Shown here one piece after another: positions 8,917-17,343 of a stretch of DNA of 64,000 nt (positions within the stretch are counted from its first letter, which is position 1; each line of letters opens with the position of its first letter). The DNA comes from Flaviramulus multivorans. GTDB lineage: Bacteria; Bacteroidota; Bacteroidia; Flavobacteriales; Flavobacteriaceae. The notes beneath the pieces are model-generated. The model saw nothing but the letters and a program-made list of their open reading frames with translations. It was not told the origin of the DNA and made no database searches. The stretch is taken from NCBI RefSeq assembly GCF_021728415.1, contig NZ_JAKKDV010000002.1, positions 434,001 through 498,000 of the forward strand, read 5' to 3'. The position numbers and the translations under genes are program-made.

Positions 8917-9990
8917 ATGAAATCTATCGTTTACCTAAGTTTTTTCATTTCCGTATTCGCATTAAGTTGTTCTTCTGATAATCCTACAGAAACACCTAAT
9001 CCCATAAACACCGAACTGTATTTTCCGCCTTTAAATTCTGATACTTGGGACACATTATCTGTTACCGATTTAGGATGGAATGAAAGCGAAAAACAACCCC
9101 TTTTAGATTATCTGGAAGCAAAAAATACCAAAGGTTTTATAATACTTTATAACGGAAGAATTATATTGGAAGAATACTTTAACGGTCATGACGATACTAA
9201 GCTTTGGTATTGGGCGAGTGCTGGAAAAACATTAACAACCACGGTTTCAGGAATAGCGCAAGACGAGGGATTGATTACTATTGACAATAAGGTTTCAGAT
9301 TATTTAGGAACGGGTTGGACAAGTGCATCTTTAGAAAAAGAAAACTTGATTACCTGCAAAAACTTATTATCAATGAACTCAGGTTTGGATGATAGTTTAG
9401 GTGATGATGTTTCACCTGGGAATTTGCAATATGTTGCTGATGCAGGAACGCGATGGGCCTATCATAATGTGTATGTAAAAATGCAAGATGTAATTGCTGA
9501 AGCAAGTAATGATACCTGGGATAATTATTTTAATGCCAAACTAAAGGATAGAATTGGAATGAATGGCGGGTGGTTTTCGTTAGGAGATTTAAGTGTATAT
9601 GCGAGCAACACCTTAAGTATGGCGCGCTTTGGCTTATTGATTTATGCGAATGGAAATTGGAATGGCGAGCAAATAGTTTCTGAAAGCTTTATAAATGCAG
9701 CTACAAACACCTCGCAAAATATAAATGAAGCCTATGGGTATTTATGGTGGCTTAATGGGAAAAGCAGCTATCGTTTACCACAAAGTCAATTAGAATTTAA
9801 TGGTGAATTAATACCAAATGCTCCTGATGATATGTTTGTTGCATTAGGAAAAAATGATCAAAAAATATATGTGGTTCCTAGCAAAAAGCTCGTGATTGTT
9901 CGACTAGGCGACGCAGCCGATGGCGAAAATTTTGCCTTATCGACCTTTGATAATGATTTATGGGGAATGATTAACAACTTAATAAACTAA
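8917..9990 (+). CDS. Serine hydrolase, beta-lactamase/DD-peptidase fold, lipoprotein
   Basis: Penicillin-binding-protein-like serine hydrolase (class C beta-lactamase/esterase superfamily). I start it at ATG 8917 rather than the TTG at 8902, because this gives a clean lipoprotein signal, MKSIVYLSFFISVFALSCSS, with lipobox ALSC. The nucleophile SxxK is in WASAGKTLTT near residue 96 and the YxN motif is YHN near residue 178; a C-terminal KxG-like site is less clear. The 357 residues match the family. It is convergent with the amidase gene and the two overlap by 4 bases. Probable location is the periplasmic face of a membrane; substrate unknown, and antibiotic resistance should not be assumed. 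Confidence 0.85.
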   Translation: MKSIVYLSFFISVFALSCSSDNPTETPNPINTELYFPPLNSDTWDTLSVTDLGWNESEKQPLLDYLEAKNTKGFIILYNGRIILEEYFNGHDDTKLWYWASAGKTLTTTVSGIAQDEGLITIDNKVSDYLGTGWTSASLEKENLITCKNLLSMNSGLDDSLGDDVSPGNLQYVADAGTRWAYHNVYVKMQDVIAEASNDTWDNYFNAKLKDRIGMNGGWFSLGDLSVYASNTLSMARFGLLIYANGNWNGEQIVSESFINAATNTSQNINEAYGYLWWLNGKSSYRLPQSQLEFNGELIPNAPDDMFVALGKNDQKIYVVPSKKLVIVRLGDAADGENFALSTFDNDLWGMINNLIN

Positions 9991-11615
9991 TTATAGTTTT
10001 TAGGGATTTTACGTTTTTTTGAAGCTTGTTCATACACATACGCCCACCCAAGCAATTGTTTTTCGGTAAGCGGTTTTCCAATAAACGTTAAGCCTTTTGG
10101 GGCGCCTTTTTCAGTGTAACCCATAGGTACTGTTATTGCTGGATATTCAGCCACAGCCGCAAAACCTGCATGATAATTATTTATTGATAAAAACCCGTCT
10201 AAATTATGGTCTTTCATAGGTATTTCAAAATACTGCCTTCCATTGGTTTTTAATGTGTCCTTAATCTTCAAAAACTCATTTTCTGCAGCAACATCGGCAA
10301 CAATACCTTCAAATAATCGTTGTCCGTAAGGCATAATTTTTAACGAATCACTTTTATTGAAATCAATCACATCTTGAACCGATTTAACTGTAACGGTGCT
10401 ATTAGCGTGATTGGAAAGATATTCTGGCAAATCTTTTTTCATATCTAAATTCAATAACCTCAAAAAGTTAGGTAAACCAATATCTTCTTCGTCAATTTCA
10501 ACAATTGTGGCGCCTTTGGATTTTAAATCGGAAAGCGCTTGAACATATAGTGAATCCTCCAAAAGCCTTTTAAATGCGCCAAAACGTTTGCCTTCTAATG
10601 ACATCGATTCCAAGCCTTTGTACATTCTTTCCTTTAAATCCGTTTTAATAGACTTAAAATCAGAAGCATCAAAACCTAACATCGCATCTAATAAAATACT
10701 ATTATCAGTTACATTTTTAGTCATCGGCCCTGGTGTATCAAGTGTTGATGAAATAGGCACAATACCACTTCTGCTTAACAAACCAATGGTAGGTTTTAGC
10801 CCTACAATGGAGTTTTGACTTGAAGGTGATAAAATAGACCCTGAGGTTTCGCTTCCTACGGCAGCAACACAAAAATTAGCCGCTACTGCTACGCCACTTC
10901 CAGAACTAGAACCTCCTGTATCTATAATTCTGCGCCCATACGGGTTTAAGGTTTGACCACCGATGGCACTATAGCCACTTGGACAATCGCCACAGAAAAA
11001 ATAAGCCCATTCGCTTAAGTTTGCCTTCCCTAAAATAATAGCGCCTTGTTGCTTTAATTGTTTGGTGATAAAGGCATCATTGGTGTTATTATTTTTAAGT
11101 GCTACGGCTCCGGCAGTTGTAGGCATACCTGTGGCATTAATATTATCTTTTAACAGAATGGGCATCCCGAAAATTGGGTGCTTTAGTTTTCTATTTAAAA
11201 GTTCCCTGTCTTTTTGTTTTGCCTCGTTAATGGCGTTTGGATTGATTGAAATAACAGCATTTAACGATAATTCATTTTCTCTGTCAAATTTTCGAATACG
11301 ATATAAATAGAATTTTGTAAGCGTTTCATAGGATAACTTACCTTCAAGAATGTGCTTTTGTATCGTTGGAATATCTTGTTCTAAAACAAGCGGTTTTAAG
11401 CTGTTATAGCTGTCTTCAGAGAAGTCTTCTAGCGCTTTATTTACTTGCTCCCAAAGTTCAGAAGTGTTAATATATTTAGAATCTAAGACCTTTAACTCTC
11501 TAAAATCTTTAACCGCAGTGGTATCTGTAGTTTCCGTTAATACTGGTGTTCCTTCAGTTGGATTTTTACAAGAAATAATGGCAATTGTAATCAGGAATAA
11601 AACTATTCGATTCAT
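9987..11615 (-). CDS. Amidase-signature family amidase, lipoprotein
   Basis: Amidase-signature hydrolase (GatA/AmiE-like fold) acting on an unknown amide outside the cytoplasm. The N-terminus MNRIVLFLITIAIISCKNP is a lipoprotein signal with lipobox IISC. The Ser-cisSer-Lys triad is visible: lysine in PILLKDNINATG near residue 156, and serines in GGSSSGSGVAVAA and GSETSGSI near residues 235-260. The 542 residues are normal for secreted members. It is not GatA of the Asp/Glu-tRNA amidotransferase, because it carries a signal peptide and has no gatB or gatC neighbour. Confidence 0.9.
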   Translation of the reverse strand: MNRIVLFLITIAIISCKNPTEGTPVLTETTDTTAVKDFRELKVLDSKYINTSELWEQVNKALEDFSEDSYNSLKPLVLEQDIPTIQKHILEGKLSYETLTKFYLYRIRKFDRENELSLNAVISINPNAINEAKQKDRELLNRKLKHPIFGMPILLKDNINATGMPTTAGAVALKNNNTNDAFITKQLKQQGAIILGKANLSEWAYFFCGDCPSGYSAIGGQTLNPYGRRIIDTGGSSSGSGVAVAANFCVAAVGSETSGSILSPSSQNSIVGLKPTIGLLSRSGIVPISSTLDTPGPMTKNVTDNSILLDAMLGFDASDFKSIKTDLKERMYKGLESMSLEGKRFGAFKRLLEDSLYVQALSDLKSKGATIVEIDEEDIGLPNFLRLLNLDMKKDLPEYLSNHANSTVTVKSVQDVIDFNKSDSLKIMPYGQRLFEGIVADVAAENEFLKIKDTLKTNGRQYFEIPMKDHNLDGFLSINNYHAGFAAVAEYPAITVPMGYTEKGAPKGLTFIGKPLTEKQLLGWAYVYEQASKKRKIPKNYN

Positions 11616-11672
11616 GGTTAGTATTTTTTATAAAAATACTAAAATCATATCATTAATAATTAAAACCAGAAC

Positions 11673-12101
11673 CTAATTACGTTCTTTGAAAGGTATGACT
11701 ATTCCTTTTTCAAGATAATTTTTTAGTCCATTTAAGAGGATTGCCCAACAAAAAGATGAGTGTTTAAAATGATCATCAGCATTTTGCCAATTAACATGAC
11801 TAAACTTTAACATGGTTCCGTTTTCATTCGATTCTAAATCAAAACCAAAAGTTGTTGGATTCCAATCTTTATCGGCATCTGTCATTTTAAAATGAAACGA
11901 TTTGTTAGGTGTAACCTTGGAGACTTTACAAAACCAATTATAAGTATCGGTAAAATTTAAGTTGTATTCTGAATGCAATTCGGGGTTTCCAGAAGATTTT
12001 AAAGTCCACCAATTATCAAGATGCACAGGTTGAGAAACAGCATCAAACACCATTTTTGCAGGTGTTTTTATTTGAAGGTTATGATAAATATTGTAACTCA
12101 T
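11673..12101 (-). CDS. SRPBCC/START-like domain protein (AHSA1 type)
   Basis: Small cytosolic protein (142 residues) of the SRPBCC fold, which forms a hydrophobic ligand-binding cavity. Evidence is the order of motifs IYHNLQIKTPAKMVFDAVSQP, the Trp-rich LDNWWTLKSSG, and the terminal helix AILLNGLKNYLEKG, typical of activator-of-Hsp90-ATPase-like domains. Ligand and role are unknown. It lies between the amidase and ftsY on the same strand. Confidence 0.8.
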   Translation of the reverse strand: MSYNIYHNLQIKTPAKMVFDAVSQPVHLDNWWTLKSSGNPELHSEYNLNFTDTYNWFCKVSKVTPNKSFHFKMTDADKDWNPTTFGFDLESNENGTMLKFSHVNWQNADDHFKHSSFCWAILLNGLKNYLEKGIVIPFKERN

Positions 12102-12154
12102 TGTATAAAGTTACAAAAAAATCAGGTTGAGGTTTCTGCCTTCCCAAGAATTAT

Positions 12155-13108
12155 TTACTTAAAAAACGAATCTACAAACTCATATTTATTAAAAACCTGT
12201 AAATCTTCAACGCCTTCGCCTACGCCAATATACTTTACTGGAATTTTAAACTGGTCGGAAATACCAATCACAACACCTCCTTTAGCAGTTCCATCCAGTT
12301 TTGTAACAGCTAGTGAGGTAACCTCAGTTGCTGCTGTAAACTGTTTTGCTTGCTCAAATGCGTTTTGACCTGTGCTACCATCTAATACTAACAATACATC
12401 ATTTGGAGTGTTATCAACCACCTTTTGCATCACACGTTTTACTTTAGTCAGCTCATTCATTAAGTTTACTTTGTTATGTAAACGACCTGCTGTATCGATA
12501 ATAACCACATCGGCATTTTGGGTTACAGCACTTTGCAGCGTATCGAACGCCACAGAAGCAGGATCGGAGCCCATAGATTGTTTAACCAATGGTACATCTA
12601 CTCTATCTGCCCACACCTGAAGTTGGTCTATGGCTGCAGCTCTAAAGGTGTCAGCAGCTCCTAAAACCACTTTTAACCCTTGCTTTTTAAATTGATATGC
12701 TAGTTTTCCAATCGTTGTTGTTTTACCAACACCATTTACGCCCACTACCATAATAACGTATGGTTTTTTGTCTTGTGGAATAGAAAATTCGGTTTCTTCA
12801 CCCGTGTTTGTTTCGCTTAATAAACCTGCAATTTCTTCACGAAGAATGGTATTTAGTTCATCGGTTCCCAAGTATTTATCTTTTGATACGCGCTCTTCAA
12901 TACGCTCAATAATTTTAAGGGTAGTATTTACACCAACATCGCTGGATACTAATACCTCTTCAAGGTTATCTAAGACCTCATCATCAACTTTAGATTTTCC
13001 GGCTACAGCTTTACTTAGCTTACCAAAAAAACTAGATTTTGTTTTTTCTAATCCTTTATCGAGGGTTTCTTTTTTTTCTGAGGAAAATATTTTTTTAAAA
13101 AAGCTCAT
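12155..13108 (-). CDS. ftsY: Signal recognition particle receptor FtsY
   Basis: SRP receptor GTPase that docks ribosome-nascent-chain-Ffh complexes at the inner membrane. The 317 residues contain the NG domain and a short N-terminal region without the long acidic A domain of E. coli. GTPase motifs are GVNGVGKTTTIGKLA (P-loop, near residue 124), DTFRAAAIDQL, DTAGRL (near 206), TKLDGTAKGG (near 270) and GVGEGVEDLQVF. Downstream of DUF4295 on the same strand, but a terminator and repeat-bearing gap of about 280 bases separate them. Confidence 0.97.
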   Translation of the reverse strand: MSFFKKIFSSEKKETLDKGLEKTKSSFFGKLSKAVAGKSKVDDEVLDNLEEVLVSSDVGVNTTLKIIERIEERVSKDKYLGTDELNTILREEIAGLLSETNTGEETEFSIPQDKKPYVIMVVGVNGVGKTTTIGKLAYQFKKQGLKVVLGAADTFRAAAIDQLQVWADRVDVPLVKQSMGSDPASVAFDTLQSAVTQNADVVIIDTAGRLHNKVNLMNELTKVKRVMQKVVDNTPNDVLLVLDGSTGQNAFEQAKQFTAATEVTSLAVTKLDGTAKGGVVIGISDQFKIPVKYIGVGEGVEDLQVFNKYEFVDSFFK

Positions 13109-13160
13109 TTACTTGTTCTTCGTTAATTCATTGATTTGTTTAGCCTAAACTAAACTGCAC

Positions 13161-13248
13161 TAGCGTTAAGGATTGAGGCATTTGTTAGAGCTCCTCAAAG
13201 AGAGCGACTGCCGAAAGCCTGACCTGTTTACCCTGAACTTGTTTCAGG
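13161..13248. repeat. Intergenic repeat-like sequence with CCTGAA/TTCAGG hairpin
   Basis: Non-coding stretch between ftsY and DUF4295. TAGCGTTAAGGATTG at 13161 and GAGCGACTGCCGAAAGCC at about 13203 look like the two ends of a dispersed flavobacterial repeat (recognised from memory, not verified). Just after it, CCTGAA and TTCAGG (13232-13248) form a hairpin like the third REP-type family in this window. Confidence 0.4.
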
Positions 13249-13336
13249 AAACTGGTAACGCCAAAATTATTGTTGTCAATTATCTTACCAAATATGGTAT
13301 TATGCAATTGTGTCAGTTACTGTCCAAATATAAAAT

Positions 13337-13369
13337 AAAAAAGCTGCTTTCGTATAAAGAAAGCAGCTT
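13337..13369 (-). terminator. Terminator of the rpmB-rpmG-DUF4295 operon
   Basis: AAGCTGCTTT and AAAGCAGCTT form a 10-bp stem, followed on the minus strand by a run of six T. It lies 22 bases after the DUF4295 stop. Confidence 0.85.
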
Positions 13370-13390
13370 ATAATATTATGCGACGATGTT

Positions 13391-13543
13391 TTAGTTTTTG
13401 CTTAAAAAATCGTTTACGTGTTCTGGACTCATGATAGACTCAACAAACATGTAAGCACCTGTTTTTGGAGACTTAACCATTTTTATTGCTTTTGTTAATC
13501 TTTTAGATCCTGTTTGTAGTGATGCTACTGATTTCTTTGCCAT
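13391..13543 (-). CDS. DUF4295 domain-containing small protein
   Basis: A 50-residue basic protein found by reading the minus strand: it begins MAKKSVASLQTGSKRLTKAI and ends EHVNDFLSKN. It matches DUF4295, a Bacteroidetes family that sits after rpmG. Function unknown; high lysine content and ribosomal-protein neighbours suggest a ribosome-associated role, which is inference. It is followed by a strong terminator. Confidence 0.92.
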   Translation of the reverse strand: MAKKSVASLQTGSKRLTKAIKMVKSPKTGAYMFVESIMSPEHVNDFLSKN

Positions 13544-13620
13544 GACTTATACTTTATTTGAAGTTTTTAATGAAAACTCCCTATTTATGTTATTTGAAAT
13601 TTTCTTAAAAAAATTTCTAA

Positions 13621-13803
13621 TTATTTAATTTCTTTATGAACTGTCATACGTTTTAGAATTGGATTAAATTTTTTAATTTCCATTCTATCTGGCGTATTCT
13701 TCTTGTTTTTTGTAGTAATGTAACGTGAAGTTCCTGGTTGCCCAGACTCTTTATGCTCTGTACATTCTAATATTACTTGTATTCTGTTACCTTTCTTTGC
13801 CAT
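13621..13803 (-). CDS. rpmG: 50S ribosomal protein L33
   Basis: Large-subunit protein bL33, 60 residues beginning [17 protein letters not shown], with [15 protein letters not shown] and the C-terminal [14 protein letters not shown] typical of the family. Only one cysteine is present, so this is the zinc-independent form. It lies 23 bases after rpmB. Confidence 0.97.
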   Translation of the reverse strand: MAKKGNRIQVILECTEHKESGQPGTSRYITTKNKKNTPDRMEIKKFNPILKRMTVHKEIK

Positions 13804-13826
13804 GTCTTTATACTAATTAACAGCTA

Positions 13827-14063
13827 TTATTTTAAAAATCCTTTAGATTTTGCTTCCTTAATTGCTGCAGATATACCTATTTTGTTGATAGTTTTTAGAG
13901 CAGATGTAGAAACTTTTAAAGTTACCCAGTTGTCTTCTTCTGGAACATAAAAACGTTTCTTTACTAAATTCGCATTAAACTTGCGTTTAGTTTTGTTCAT
14001 TGCATGAGACACGTTGTTCCCAACCATTGCCTTCTTTCCTGTAAGTTCACAAACTCTTGACAT
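13827..14063 (-). CDS. rpmB: 50S ribosomal protein L28
   Basis: Large-subunit protein bL28, 78 residues: MSRVCELTGKKAMVGNNVSH at the start, then KTKRKFNANLVKKRFYVPEE and a C-terminal KVSTSALKTINKIG. Only one cysteine, so it is the zinc-free type. First gene of the rpmB-rpmG-DUF4295 operon, behind a well-formed promoter. Confidence 0.97.
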   Translation of the reverse strand: MSRVCELTGKKAMVGNNVSHAMNKTKRKFNANLVKKRFYVPEEDNWVTLKVSTSALKTINKIGISAAIKEAKSKGFLK

Positions 14064-14103
14064 TATTTATAACTTTAAATTCTTGTTGCTTAAAATCGAG
14101 GTG

Positions 14104-14133
14104 CAAATATATAAAATCTTTGTATTATGACAA
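14104..14133 (-). promoter_or_regulatory. Bacteroidetes-type promoter of rpmB operon
   Basis: On the minus strand TTG (14133-14131), 19 bases, then TATATTTG (14111-14104): a full match to the -33/-7 consensus, 40 bases before the rpmB ATG. Confidence 0.8.
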
Positions 14134-14144
14134 TTTAAATTTTA

Positions 14145-15395
14145 TCAATTTTTAAAAATTTCTTTTTGAAGTATTTCGATAGCTTTATTTACCGCCTTAT
14201 TTATAACTCTTGCACGGTGATTTCCAAAGTTATACTCTTCTGAATATACGCCATTTTTTGTAGCTATACCTATAAAAACAGTGCCTACTTCAGCATCTGA
14301 ATCGCCTTTTGTTGGACCTGCGTTTCCTGTTGTAGAAATAGCATAATCTGATTTATAAAGTTTTAAAACATTTTGTGCCATGGCTTCGGCAACTTGAGCG
14401 CTTACAACGGAATACTTTTTAATAATATCTTCAGAAACCTTTAAAACATCCATTTTTGATTGTGTGGAATAGGTAACGACTCCACCCATTAAGTATTTTG
14501 AAGCTCCGGAGTTAGCTGTAAACAACTCTGCTAATTTACCACCCGTACAGCTTTCGGCTATAGCAAGCGTTTTTCCTAATTTAGTAAGTTGGTTTCCTAT
14601 AATAGCTTCTTCATTGCCATCTTCATCTTCATATCCAAAAAACTCATTTTTAATTAATGGTAATACCTTATTGATTTGTGCTTGAACTTCGCTTTCAATT
14701 TGTTGCTTATCAAATCCTTTAACTGATAAGCGCAATCTCATCTTACCTAAACTTGGTAAGTAGGCTAATTTTATATGCTTTGGAAGCGCATCTTCCCAGG
14801 CTTCAATTCTTGCTGCTAAAGTGCTTTCTCCTAAACCATAAACTAATAAGGTTTTATGTAAAATAAATGGGCAGTCGTACTTTTCCTTTAGCTTAGGAAT
14901 AACATTATTAGTTATTAAAGACTTCATTTCAAAAGGGACTCCTGGTAACGAAATAAATGTTTTTTTGTCTTTTTCAAGCCACATCCCAGGTGCAGTACCA
15001 TTGGAATTCATTAAAACTGTAGCTTTTGATGGCACCAACGCTTGGTCTTTATTAACTTGAAGAAGTGTTTGCCTTACATATTTTTTCCAGATAGATTCGA
15101 TGTTTTCTAAAACCGAGTTGTCTAACACCAATTCATCATTAAAATATTCAGCTATTGTTTTTTTGGTGATATCGTCTTTTGTAGGTCCTAATCCTCCGGT
15201 TAGAATAATAATATCCACATTATCTTCAGCATCTTTTAGTGCTTTGAGAATATGTGGCTTGTCATCTTGCACTGAGGTGATTTGATAAACAGATACCCCA
15301 ATTTTATTAAGTTGTTTCGCTATAAATGCAGAATTGGTATCGATTACTTGACCAATAAGAAGCTCGTCACCAATAGTTATTATTTCCGCAAACAT
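14145..15395 (-). CDS. cinA: CinA-like protein (competence/damage-inducible protein A)
   Basis: Two-domain protein of 416 residues. Residues 1-170 are the MoCF-like/COG1058 domain (MFAEIITIGDELLIGQVIDTN, LTGGLGPTKDDITKKTIAEY), linked in the family to ADP-ribose pyrophosphatase activity. Residues about 255-415 are the CinA C-terminal domain (AIAESCTGGKLAELFT, GGVVTYSTQSKMDVL, STTGNAGPTKGD), linked to NMN deamidase activity and NAD recycling. The start codon overlaps the stop of the Hpt gene by one base, so the two are translationally coupled. Confidence 0.94.
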   Translation of the reverse strand: MFAEIITIGDELLIGQVIDTNSAFIAKQLNKIGVSVYQITSVQDDKPHILKALKDAEDNVDIIILTGGLGPTKDDITKKTIAEYFNDELVLDNSVLENIESIWKKYVRQTLLQVNKDQALVPSKATVLMNSNGTAPGMWLEKDKKTFISLPGVPFEMKSLITNNVIPKLKEKYDCPFILHKTLLVYGLGESTLAARIEAWEDALPKHIKLAYLPSLGKMRLRLSVKGFDKQQIESEVQAQINKVLPLIKNEFFGYEDEDGNEEAIIGNQLTKLGKTLAIAESCTGGKLAELFTANSGASKYLMGGVVTYSTQSKMDVLKVSEDIIKKYSVVSAQVAEAMAQNVLKLYKSDYAISTTGNAGPTKGDSDAEVGTVFIGIATKNGVYSEEYNFGNHRARVINKAVNKAIEILQKEIFKN

Positions 15396-15736
15396 TATAA
15401 ATTAAAGTCTGATCGTATTTCTTCAACAGCTTGCTCAACAGCAGAAATGACAATAGCTAATTGTGGTTTAATATCTTCACCTCTTTTTTCAAATTTTCCC
15501 CAATCTTGGACTTCAATTAAGGTGTCTAAAACACCTAACTCAAATAAATCTATGGTTGGCTTCATTTTATGAGCAGCTTGATATGCATTGTGATAATCTT
15601 CTTCGGCAACTGCTTTTTTTAATCGCTCAGCATCCACTGGGACTTCTTCTAAAAAAGCTTCCGCTAAAGTTGCAATAAAATCTTCATCATTATCGGCCAA
15701 TTCACGTACTCGAAATAATTTGTAATGTTTTTCCAT
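15395..15736 (-). CDS. Hpt (histidine phosphotransfer) domain protein
   Basis: Stand-alone four-helix histidine phosphotransfer protein of 113 residues. The phosphorylatable His is in AAHKMKPTIDLFEL near residue 57, the classic HxxKP-type Hpt motif. It would carry phosphate between hybrid kinases and response regulators, but no kinase or regulator is encoded nearby. It sits between the FAH-family gene (no spacing) and cinA (1-base overlap). Confidence 0.87.
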   Translation of the reverse strand: MEKHYKLFRVRELADNDEDFIATLAEAFLEEVPVDAERLKKAVAEEDYHNAYQAAHKMKPTIDLFELGVLDTLIEVQDWGKFEKRGEDIKPQLAIVISAVEQAVEEIRSDFNL

Positions 15737-16348
15737 TTATTTAACTGTAATTGAAAACATTTCTTTGTTTTCTATATATCCTTTTAATGAATCGTTAGCA
15801 ATAACTTTGCCAACTCCTGCTGGCGTACCCGTAAATATAATATCTCCAATCTTTAAAGTAAAATATTTTGATACATATTCTATAATTTCATCAATTTTCC
15901 AAAGCATATGGCTTGTATTTCCTTTTTGAACAATTTTATCGTTCTTTTTTAAAGAAAACTCAACATCATTAATATCTTTTATTGTTTTTGATGGCATCCA
16001 ATTGCCTATTACCGCAGCACCATCAAAGGCTTTTGCTTTTTCCCATGGCAATCCTTTCTCCTTTAATTGAGCTTGTAAATCGCGTGCGGTAAAGTCTATT
16101 CCTAGACCAATTTCGTTATAATATTTATGAGCAAATTTTCTATCTATATGCTTACCAACTCTATTAATTTTTACTAATATTTCTACTTCGTGATGCACAT
16201 CATTGGAGAAATCTGGAATAAAAAATGGTTGTTTTTTAAGCAATATAGCCGTATCTGGTTTAAGAAAAACAACAGGATCTGTTGGTTTTTCGTTTTCCAG
16301 TTCTTTTATATGTTCAGTATAATTACGTCCGATGCAAATAAGCTTCAT
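15737..16348 (-). CDS. Fumarylacetoacetate hydrolase (FAH) family protein
   Basis: Small FAH-fold enzyme (203 residues) related to acylpyruvate hydrolases and oxaloacetate decarboxylases (FAHD1-like). Motifs: MKLICIGRNYTEHIKELEN, metal-binding residues in HHEVEILVKINRVG near residue 62 and GIDFTARDLQ near 91, and IIFTGTPAGVGKV near 175. It probably handles a beta-keto or acylpyruvate acid in the cytosol; substrate not determinable. It is directly followed by the Hpt gene and lies one base after the exonuclease gene. Confidence 0.9.
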   Translation of the reverse strand: MKLICIGRNYTEHIKELENEKPTDPVVFLKPDTAILLKKQPFFIPDFSNDVHHEVEILVKINRVGKHIDRKFAHKYYNEIGLGIDFTARDLQAQLKEKGLPWEKAKAFDGAAVIGNWMPSKTIKDINDVEFSLKKNDKIVQKGNTSHMLWKIDEIIEYVSKYFTLKIGDIIFTGTPAGVGKVIANDSLKGYIENKEMFSITVK

Positions 16349-16349
16349 A

Positions 16350-17126
16350 TTAACCTAACTTATTATTGAAGTTTCTTAATTTTATTGCTGTTAGTACTTT
16401 TTTTGTATACAAGGGAAAATCAGCATTTAACAGCCAACCAAAATAACCAGGTTCGTTTTCTAATACTTCTGTCACCAATTTCCCTTTGTGTTTACCAAAA
16501 GCAAAACACTCTTCTCCTTTTTTATTGTAAGCTATAAACCCTGCAAAATCAGCAAACTTTTTTCGTGAGCTAAACTCTGCTAAAAACTTAGTATCATTCT
16601 CTATTTCATCATACTTTGCTATTTGAGCTTTTAACACCTCGAAAGTAGCATTTGTATCTGCTTCCGCACTATGTGCATCGTCTAAAGTTTTGTCACAATA
16701 AAATTTATAGGCTGCACTTAAGGTGCGCTGTTCCATTTTATGAAAAATAGTTTGAACATCTACCGCTAAGCGATTCTTCATATCAAAATCCACTTCTGCA
16801 CGTAACATTTCTTCTGCCAATAAAGGAATATCAAACCTATTAGAGTTAAATCCGCCTAAATCTGAATCTTTAATCATGTTATGAACCTCTTTAGCTATTT
16901 CTTTAAAAGTAGGTTCGTTAGCCACTTTTTCATTTGTAATACCATGAATTTCGGTAACCTCTTTAGGAATAGGCATTTCTGGATTTACCAACCATGTTTT
17001 GCTTTCTTCTTTCCCATTGGGGTGTACTTTCAAAATAGAAATCTCAACGATTCTATCAGTTGTTATATTAACACCTGTGGTTTCTAAATCGAAAAAACAA
17101 ATGGGCTTAGTTAGATTTAATTGCAT
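16350..17126 (-). CDS. 3'-5' exonuclease, DnaQ/ExoX-like
   Basis: DEDDh-type 3'-5' exonuclease. I start at ATG 17126 (MQLNLTKPICFFDLETTG) because the 12 codons before it precede the conserved first strand. Exo I is FDLETTG, Exo II includes NSNRFDIPLL, Exo III is HSAEADTNAT with the catalytic His and Asp. The C-terminal 60 residues carry FAFGKHKGKLVTEVLENEPGY, like the small domain at the end of some ExoX-type enzymes. The 258 residues lack a polymerase, so it is a repair or processing exonuclease rather than a proofreading domain in this context. Confidence 0.88.
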   Translation of the reverse strand: MQLNLTKPICFFDLETTGVNITTDRIVEISILKVHPNGKEESKTWLVNPEMPIPKEVTEIHGITNEKVANEPTFKEIAKEVHNMIKDSDLGGFNSNRFDIPLLAEEMLRAEVDFDMKNRLAVDVQTIFHKMEQRTLSAAYKFYCDKTLDDAHSAEADTNATFEVLKAQIAKYDEIENDTKFLAEFSSRKKFADFAGFIAYNKKGEECFAFGKHKGKLVTEVLENEPGYFGWLLNADFPLYTKKVLTAIKLRNFNNKLG

Positions 17127-17209
17127 TTTAAAATTTTGTGTTTGTAAAAATAAAAAAATCAATCTTTATTACGATTGATTTAATATTTAGAATTAACATG
17201 TGCTATTTA

Positions 17210-17332
17210 TTAAATAATCATCATTACTACTAAATAAATTATATAGAAAAACAAGAAAATTGCACATATACCTACAAGATAATAGGTTAGTATAATCCCA
17301 AATTCTTTAAAAAAAGAGTAGATTTTTTCCAA
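17210..17332 (-). CDS. Possible 40-residue membrane microprotein
   Basis: Short frame between the E2 gene and the exonuclease, opening with TTG at 17332: charged start LEKIYSFFKEFG, then a 25-residue hydrophobic helix (LTYYLVGICAIFLFFYIIYL) to the stop. It begins 12 bases after the E2 stop. No ATG start exists in frame, so it may be chance; the amphipathic-then-hydrophobic layout is typical of real membrane microproteins. Confidence 0.3.
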   Translation of the reverse strand: MEKIYSFFKEFGIILTYYLVGICAIFLFFYIIYLVVMMII

Positions 17333-17343
17333 AACATTTTCTA

